Shown: positions 57,058 to 64,000 of the stretch, in pieces
Layout of the letters: every line of letters starts with the position of its first letter
How positions within the stretch are numbered: position 1 is the first letter of the stretch
Source: Pleurodeles waltl
Taxonomy: Eukaryota; Chordata; Amphibia; Caudata; Salamandridae
DNA: 64,000 bases
NCBI RefSeq assembly: GCF_031143425.1
Contig: NC_090451.1
Location: 661,940,575-662,004,574, forward strand
Direction: 5' to 3'
Program-made: the position numbers and the translations under genes
The notes under the pieces: model-generated
Database searches by the model: none
What the model was told of the DNA's origin: nothing
Seen by the model: only the letters and a program-made list of their open reading frames with translations

Positions 57058-59726
57058 TCATTGTTTCCTGCCCGTATCCCTTCCTCTGGCAGCCACTCTT
57101 CCTCTTGCTGGATGTTTATAGGCCGCGGCCGGTGGCAACCGGAAATGCTGCTGTTGCTGGTGGTACTGTTTTCGGGATCCTGTGGAGAAAGACTGATACT
57201 GGGGTCTGTACTGTACTGATGGTAGCCCCCTCGAAAGGAGTACCCTCCTCTTCCCCTTGCTCGTCAAAAAGGTTGCTTTTTATACTGTAAGGTACCTAAT
57301 GATTTAGCCGTATCCGTATCCGTTTTGATGGCTTGTAACATGTCGTCGACATGCTTCCCAAACAGACTTTCACCATCAAAAGGCATGTCGAGAACCAGGC
57401 TCCGGACCTCCGGTCGAAATGATGTAGCCTTTAGCCATCCATGCCTAAGTAAGACTGCTGCACCAGCCAATTGCCTGAAGCCCGTTAAAGAAATGTCTAT
57501 TGCGCTGTCTATAATCTCTGCCGCAATCCGTTCTCCTTCCTGCAACACCTTCTTCGCTTCCACCTTGACATCCTCCGGCAAGAGATCCAAGAAAGCAGAC
57601 ATGTCTGCCCACCTCTGGCGATCATATCTCCCTAGGATGGCCAGGGAATTAGCTGCCTTGACTGTGACCGCCGCTACAGAGGAGAATTGTTTCCCGATAG
57701 TATCCAATCTCCTCCCTTCTTTGCCTGGGGGAGATGCTATGGGTGTGGAAGGGTTTCTAGAACGTCGTTGCGCTGCCGGCGATATCACCAAATCCGGTTT
57801 CGGTTGCGATACTAAACAGGCCGGAGAATCATCCGGGGCCTTATATTTCTTTTCTAGCCTTGGCATTTGTGAAGGCACTGTCGCCGGATTCTTCATCGCC
57901 TTCAACCCTTCCTGCCATAAGAAGTCTACTATCGGTATCACCCTTACCGATCTCTTTGATGGCTCCTTGAAGTCGTAAAGGAAGTACTCTGTTTCATGAG
58001 AAATAATAGAAAGGCCAAATCGCTTTGCCGCTCTCTCAATCAAATTATGAAAACCTCCTATGTCCTCTGGAGGCGAATCCACTGGACCTGCTGGAGGTGG
58101 AGATGGTGTGGGGACGAGGTAATCATCCCATTCACTGGTCACTGAATCTCTTAACTCACCCTCTTCCCTCTCGTCGTCCGACGAGGGATGAGCTTCTTGC
58201 GTTTGGTTACCTAATGGTATGCCAGTGTGCGGCGTCTCCGGGAGACTGGTGCTCGGGGTTTAACGAGGCGTCTGGTGGGTTTGAGGCCTGGGTGGTGTGG
58301 TAGGTGTTGATGGTGGAAATCTTCTGTAGTAGTCGTTGAGCATAGATTGAAGGTCTGCCACCAATGTGCTTGTCATGGAAAGGGATAATTGTTGTTCTGC
58401 CGGGGGGTATGATGTTGAAGCATAGTTGGGCTGGTACTGCCCTTCATCTTCCACATCAAAGTCCTGGCATTTTACATGCAGCTGAGACAGGCTACTCGCT
58501 GCACCAAACATTCCCTCATCTTGGGAGTATGCGTCATCATCATCATCCAAGAGATGTTGTGGGGGACATGGCAATACTTTGCTCGGGGAGGTATGCATTG
58601 GAAGAATATCAGAAGATTTGTCCCCCATGGTGATGAGTGAAAGAGGCAAGAATCTTGTTGAATCCTCTTGAGAGTAAGCCATCATTGTTGACGATTGGTC
58701 CGGTGGAGTACCCGGGAGGGTCGATGGTTTATACATTGTCACTGCTGTCGACGATATGCTCGTTGACGGTTCCCTCGTCGACGGTTCGCTCGTCGACGGT
58801 GCCGTTGTCGACGGTTCCTTCGTCAACGGTTCCTTCGTCAACGGTTCCTTCGTCAACGGCTCCTTCGTCGATGGTACTTTAGTCAACGGTACTTTAGTCA
58901 ACGGTACTTTAGTCAACGGTTCTCCTGTCGGCACCTGTATCGCCGACGGTGCTGTCGTTGCCGGTGTGCCCTTCTTAAACCTCATTGAGAGGTGCTTCAT
59001 CGACGGAAGTGCCTTGGTCGATTGGTGGACCCACGAAGCCTCCGCTGTCAACGACGTGTTAGTCGACGAAGCTTTCTTAAATATTTTAGCTATAATTATC
59101 GTCGTCGACGATAATGGTGACGTCATGATCATCGATGAGACTGCCGTTGTAAACGTCGACGACACTGTCGTTGATGTCACCGTCGACACCGTCGTCGACG
59201 GGGTGGTCGTCGACAGGCGCCTTTTTTCTGAAGAGGATTTTACCGGATCTTTCTGGGGTGACAGAGACAGGGATGCCCTTTTCGCAGTACTCTTCCTGTG
59301 TAGAGGCAAAGTAGGCTCTAAAGGAACCTTTTTTGGCAAAGTTGTGTGGGTCTCTGAATGGGAAACACCCTTTTTTGCCTCAGTAGAGACCTGCTTCATC
59401 TTTTTGGCCATCTTCCTCGGTGGCTCATCAGGCAATCTTCCTCTCTCACCTGTTCTTTTTTGGGAGTGAGAAGCATGAGACGACGCTTCGCTTTCGTCTG
59501 AGGAAGGATGCTCCATGGCTTTCTGTTTCTGCAGCCACAAGAGAAGCCTACCCTCATGGTCTTTGAGGGTTTTTTGACTGAAGGTGCGACAGATCTTGCA
59601 GTCTCTCACCTTGTGGTCCTGATGGAGGCAGTAAATGCACTTTTTGTGGGGGTCATCAACATGTAGTCTTTTCTTCCCACAACTGCCAGAGTCTCTGAAC
59701 AGACCCTTTTTTGTCTTTTCAGACAT
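57058..59726 (-). pseudogene. Gag-like ORF1, DIRS copy C, one stop and one frameshift
   Basis: Starts at 59726. The frame is broken by a TAA at 58262-58260 and continues in the same frame to 57264, where a shift moves the Arg/Gln-rich tail (57267-57058) into another frame. The N-terminal Cys/His cluster matches copy B except that the first Cys is Ser 13. The middle is a Ser/Thr/Pro-rich, mucin-like region with tandem LTKEP pentapeptides instead of the Arg/Ser region of copy B. The C-terminal part holds LGRYDRQRWADM and PFDGESLFGKHVDD, shared with the other copies. Confidence 0.83.
58760..58935 (-). repeat. 15-bp coding tandem repeat in gag of DIRS copy C
   Basis: On the + strand GTTCCTTCGTCAACG and near forms are repeated about 11 times. 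On the gag strand they encode (L/S)TKEP or STxEP pentapeptides. The plus-strand open frame over the same DNA (58756-59469) is a mirror of this repeat. Confidence 0.88.
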
Positions 59727-59828
59727 GATAAAGCTGGAAAGCTAGGTTCCTGAGAGAAAACAATTCCTGTCAGAAAAAGGTAAACTGAGCAGAGCTCAGG
59801 GAGACTCCCTTCACACGATCTGCGGTAA

Positions 59829-60055
59829 ACAATCTGAGGGAAATCAGCCTCTGTTGTGAGTGTTTGGGAGGGTGCTGAAGCCTGATTGGTTGGCACTGAA
59901 GCTTGGGTCTTTTCACAAAACAAGGTGGATAGGCTATAACATATCCTATGGGGCCTACTGAGGCCTAATGGTTTCAAAACGTTACCGTGAGGCTCCCACG
60001 TCGACGACGGGGATGATTCAAGCATGTGAATCTATGAAAGATCCAATACTGGAGA
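59829..60055. repeat. 5' inverted terminal repeat, DIRS copy C
   Basis: Partner of 53357-53632, presumed to hold the minus-strand promoter. It ends at about 60055, after CCAATACTGGAGA. Confidence 0.9.
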
Positions 60056-62608
60056 ACTGTCTTTATTTGGTTACTCCCAAGAAAACTTTAAACTTCACTT
60101 TAGTTCTGTTAAAAAAGTTTGGTATTCAAGAGCTTTTTGAAAGTAACAAGCATCTGATCATAGTAGGCTGTGGAAAAATTTACTTTTAAATTAAAGAAAA
60201 CATGATTAAAAAAAAAAACAGCCTAGGAGAAGATAAAAGGTGAATTTTAGAATTGTTTGGCAAGATAAACATATGATCTTAAGTGTCTGTTGCTCCTTAG
60301 CTTAGTCGCTTTCACGTGTTCCAAACCAGGAATAAAAACACCCATTTTGTCAGTTTTCTAATTTTCTTCCTTCACATCTACAATTGCAATTACACCCAGA
60401 CTGGCTGGTTAAGTGTGTTCTCCTTTCTGTTCCTGTCCACGTAAGATAAGGAGTTAGCCAGACAGTTTGTACAAGCACATTACTACTTCCAAAAGGGGCC
60501 TCAGCAGCACCATCCTTCAGAAGACTTTAGCCATTATTGAGTCCTACACATAGTGGATGAGGATTGTCATAAGGCCAAAGATGCAATATGCACTGCGTCC
60601 AGGAGGGCTTGGCTCCTATACGTTTTTATGTAATCAATCAATGCCCTTAACATTTATTGGACGCTTGACTTCAGGGACTTTCAAAACGGCTTCCATTTGT
60701 GTTATTGTTAGCACTGTTCATCATGCACGTTGAGAAGTTACTGGAAAAACTATCATGCCTTGTTGTCCCTGTCGTCCAAGTTGGAGAAATATGTGTTTCA
60801 GGTCATGAAAAGAGCAGCAAGAGTCATGATACGTTTGAAATTGTAACAATAAACATAATTTGAAAGCAGAGTAAAAGATAAAGTTTATATGGAACTACAG
60901 ATGTAGTGAATCCTATCTTGTTCTAATGAGAAGCAGGAGTTAGCTTAGCCTTCTGGCTCGTAGACTTGTGCTCTGTCACCCAATGACTTTTACCCTACTT
61001 AGCTTGCTCTGTTTTAACACAATTAGTTAATTATATCTTTCCATGATGGCTGCATTGTTTTTAGTTAGGACAATGTTTTAGTTTCAAGCTATTAGTGCCA
61101 CTCTGCTAAGGCATCACTGTCAAGTGACAAACATAAACAAACTGTAGGTATTCACATTAGGTACTTTCCCTCTTTGCGCTTTCCAGGGAATTGTTTATAT
61201 AACTGCCGTCCCAAACATGTCTTGTTATCTATTGTTGGGGAAAAGACCTACGTCAGGGGTCAGATCAGATCTGTATAAATACATCTCACACAGGCAGATA
61301 GTCAGAGGGATTCCTATCAGATGCCATGGACGCCATCCATGCTACACGTCGGCTTGATGCTGACCCTGTCTTCGTGTCCCCCAGAGTCTCGAGCTAGAGA
61401 CCTCATTCCAAAGTAATGAGGGTTGGGGGCTCTTCTCATGGGCATGGTACTGGCAGATTAGGTTTATCACACCTAGCTCTTGTCAGGTTAGGGGTTAGAT
61501 TCATCATGCTTGGGTATTAAGACATATATCATATCTCATGTCATTTTATGTTATTGCAAGATGGTGGGGGTCTTTGTATTAATGACTCGTGTTCACAATT
61601 TTGCTTCTTGCACTGTTCATTCTCCTAATCATTGCAGCAAATGCAATTTATTGTAGATTGTAGTATTGTTAATTAAGACCTATTAAGACTTTACTGCATC
61701 TCCTTCATTGCCTGTGTGTTTGACAGAGAGACATGTTGTTCATGTGGGAAAGGGGTCATATCTCCATTTAACCACAACACTCCCTGATATATCGCACTCA
61801 TGAGTCCATGCGTAAAGGCTGCCACAAATCACCTTTCACTGTTTGAGTTTTTGGTGAGGTGCTGCTTGTGAGCCGCGAGGGTTTGGATGTCAAGAACCCC
61901 CTAGGTTGCACTGCTTTGACTCCTGTGAAGAGTGGGAGAAGAGCAAAATATTTGCAATTCAAAAGGTATCCACAGTAGCAGAGACGCCGTCCTTATGGAA
62001 AGTATTGTGTCAAGTTATATTACAGTTATTGCACAGAGAGAGGCATCCAAGATGGCCGTTAGGTTGTGCCGACAGAAGTTACCGTTCTAGTGTTGCTCTT
62101 CCACAATCTAATTGTTAATAGGTGTGCGCTGCTTGAGCATAGCACACTTCAACTGACTTCTGACTGGAGTCCGAAGGTGAAATATGAGAGCGCTTATCCT
62201 GAAGTAAAAGTTGTCGGCATAGGCACCATAGTTCACAGGAACACCCAGGTAAAAGTTATCGGCAAAGGCACTGTAGTCCATAATAATTAACAAACAATTC
62301 AAGTAAGTCTCAGATAAATCTTGACAATGTAAAGTTGTTGAAGGTTTCAAGGCGATTCACAGCATCCTGAGAGTTACGCTTGGAATCTATGGAAACACTT
62401 GATATGAACAATCCCAAAATACGCCAGAGAGCCTATTTATAACGGTATTTTGACGCTACAGACTTTGAAGTAGTCGGCAGGGTGTTAGAGTTGTCGGCTG
62501 AATTTCAAGCAGCGAACATTACAAGAAGAATCTCAAACAAAAAGCATTGTTACCTACGAACATTTAAAAGACAGCCAATAAGAATTCCATATGACAGTAT
62601 TTAATTCT
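60056..62608. other. No confident gene; possible LTR sequence
   Basis: AT-rich. A TATA-like GTATAAATA lies at about 61273 and an AATAAA at about 62904. Short diverged tandem units with GTAAAAGTTRTCGGCAWAGGC lie at about 62205-62285. Parts may belong to the 5' LTR inferred from the primer-binding-site-like sequence at 63469, but I cannot set its start. Confidence 0.25.
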
Positions 62609-62609
62609 A

Positions 62610-62648
<39 letters not shown>

Positions 62649-62659
62649 ATATATATATA
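62609..62659. repeat. (TATC)n(TA)n microsatellite
   Basis: About ten TATC units followed by a short TA run. Confidence 0.95.
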
Positions 62660-62978
62660 ACAACCACTATTTACAAAAGGAAATTAAGGCAAGAATGAAC
62701 TAATAAAACATGCCTACGGAGACAATGGTATTCAACAAGACAGCATCAAATTGACTATTATCGCAATCAAATATCAGATAATCCTTATGTACCAGTTGAG
62801 GGAAAGAGAGAGGCAAATTCCTCAGAAAGTGCAGGTAAAGAGTCTGGAGTATAATAGAAGAAAAAACCTAATTCATTGTTGGTAGTGTTATAGGTGTTAA
62901 ATAAAACAATGTGTCCCTAGTAATTGTGATTGTAATTTTTCAGGTGTCGCTTCAAGATAAATATAGAACAGTCTAGCA

Positions 62979-63184
62979 TAGTGGTTCCCAACCTTTTGAC
63001 ATCTGTGGACCCCCACTTTATCATTACTGGGACCCAAGGACCCCCACTGAATCATGTTTTGTAATCTGGGGACCCCCTACCGAGTCATTACTGAAAGCTG
63101 GGCACCTAATCTGTTAATATTATTTAATTTTCTAAGCCGTCGCGGACCCCCATGGGTCCCCAGACCACAGGTTGGGAACCACTG
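62979..63184. mobile_element. hAT-type MITE with 8-bp target duplication
   Basis: 206 bp with terminal inverted repeats TAGTGGTTCCCAACCTTTT / GGTTGGGAACCACTG. It is flanked by a perfect GTCTAGCA duplication at 62971-62978 and 63185-63192. The termini match the widespread CAGTGGTTCCCAACC group of hAT elements. It has no coding capacity. Confidence 0.93.
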
Positions 63185-63468
63185 GTCTAGCAGACTGAAC
63201 AAAAGAAGAAGCGAACCTCTGAGACAGTCTCTCTTATCCCATTCCCCTTTCCCCTTCCAGAGTGCTCAAAACGAGGAACTATCCGTTGCGAGTGGCTTGG
63301 GTTGGGAATTGAGGATTAGTCTTCTGCTCCTGAGGGAATCAAATCAAGGTACTCTGATATTGGACAACAGTTGCGACTTGTTGTAGGATTGGCATAGTCG
63401 CCTACAAACATAAGTACTGTCATCCTCAAACAAGCAGTCTTGCCTAGAGCAAGAGTCAAACTACGACA

Positions 63469-63486
63469 TGGCGCCACCAACGATGG
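63469..63486 (+). other. Possible retroelement primer-binding site
   Basis: TGGCGCC starts immediately after a CA (63467-63468), as at the junction between a 5' LTR and a lysine-tRNA-type primer-binding site. Further matches to that site need small gaps. A short open frame of unknown family follows at 63560-63763 (ending ...GINP). It could be the start of an endogenous retroelement gag that continues beyond the window. Weak evidence. Confidence 0.25.
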
Positions 63487-64000
63487 TGTTTAGGCACTAA
63501 TTTACGGATACCCTGACTATCACTGTCTCATAAACAACAGGTATTCCCTTAGGGAATGAAGGACCTACGTGGCCTATGTTTGCCCATACACACCTCACCC
63601 AGGTATTCAAAACATGCAGGCAGCTGATCTGCGCAATCTATACCCTGGGCTAGTAACACTATATAGAGGACTTGTTCAGTTCGTAATGCGAACTCTGAAC
63701 ATTACACCAGGACGCCCAGTACTGGCTGGATACCAATTTGCTACTACTGGGATTAATCCATAAACAGTACATTCTATGATGGATAAAGTAACCACAGAAA
63801 GAGAGAAAATCCCGTTCTGAATATCCCAGAAAACAAATCAGCTAGAAGCTGTGTTTCCCCGTACAGGACCACAGGAAAAACATACAATTCTCACAATGTG
63901 CTTGCCTTTCGGGATGGTTCCCTCTGTGAATGACTGTGCCACATGGGGTACAGTCCTAGCTGCAATTTATACTACCACACATGGTACCCCAACACTTGCC

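Larger units (their letters stand above)
53357..60055 (-). mobile_element. DIRS-like tyrosine-recombinase retrotransposon, copy C (full-length, mutated)
   Basis: About 6.7 kb with inverted terminal repeats (53357-53632 and 59829-60055), an ICR at 53700-53807 and the same minus-strand gene order as copy B. The arms differ by substitutions and an insertion of about 20-25 bases near 53465, so it is older than B. Gag has one in-frame TAA and a frameshift, YR has one in-frame TGA, and catalytic residues are lost in RNase H (Asp to His) and YR (Arg to Lys). It is probably dead but could be mobilised in trans through its ends. Confidence 0.92.

Noticed and set aside
58756..59469. Plus-strand 237-codon frame with repeated DGSLVNG-type text
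   Set aside because: It is the antisense mirror of the tandem repeat in the copy C gag, with no independent support.

Overview
This is vertebrate nuclear DNA, most likely from a salamander and probably a newt such as Pleurodeles. The pointers are one ordinary vertebrate gene stretched over about 20 kb, three long DIRS-type retrotransposons within 64 kb, LINE, hAT and Harbinger-like debris, and many decayed minisatellites. The newt assignment rests on my recollection of the repeat families and is not proven. Nothing looks bacterial.

The only host gene I can support is EFNA1 (ephrin-A1), on the + strand at 24488-44942. It has five coding exons with GT-AG introns and consistent phases, and encodes a 209-residue GPI-anchored Eph ligand. 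Exon 1 lies in a CpG-rich block at about 23990-24640. Intron 1 is 15.8 kb. The 3' UTR probably runs to an AATAAA at 47747. The neighbours expected from the mammalian EFNA4-EFNA3-EFNA1-SLC50A1 order are not in the window.

Layout. 1-1205: unassigned. About 1206-6545: decayed, 5'-truncated DIRS copy A (- strand). About 6550-7250: two-plus units of a 321-bp repeat. About 7255-8703: LTR-like repeat. 8704-13140: old repeats, including a 0.4-kb direct duplication. 13140-13617: LINE reverse transcriptase C-terminus, whose 3' tail is interrupted by DIRS copy B (14537-20918, - strand, apparently intact). 20919-23800: minisatellites. 23990-47770: EFNA1, with MITEs, a DIRS terminal remnant and minisatellites in its introns and 3' UTR. 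47771-53356: intergenic, with a Harbinger-like MITE. 53357-60055: DIRS copy C (- strand, nearly full length but mutated). 60056-64000: AT-rich DNA with a hAT MITE and a possible start of an LTR retroelement.

Each DIRS copy encodes Gag, then reverse transcriptase/RNase H/methyltransferase-like, then tyrosine recombinase (YR), the last in an overlapping frame. The ends are inverted repeats, and an internal complementary region (ICR) matches both ends. Only copy B keeps every catalytic residue I could check. The most interesting signals are a conserved, splice-site-like core at the DIRS termini and ICR, a long open overlap between the RT and YR frames, and a GTCGAC-rich array at the same place in each gag gene.
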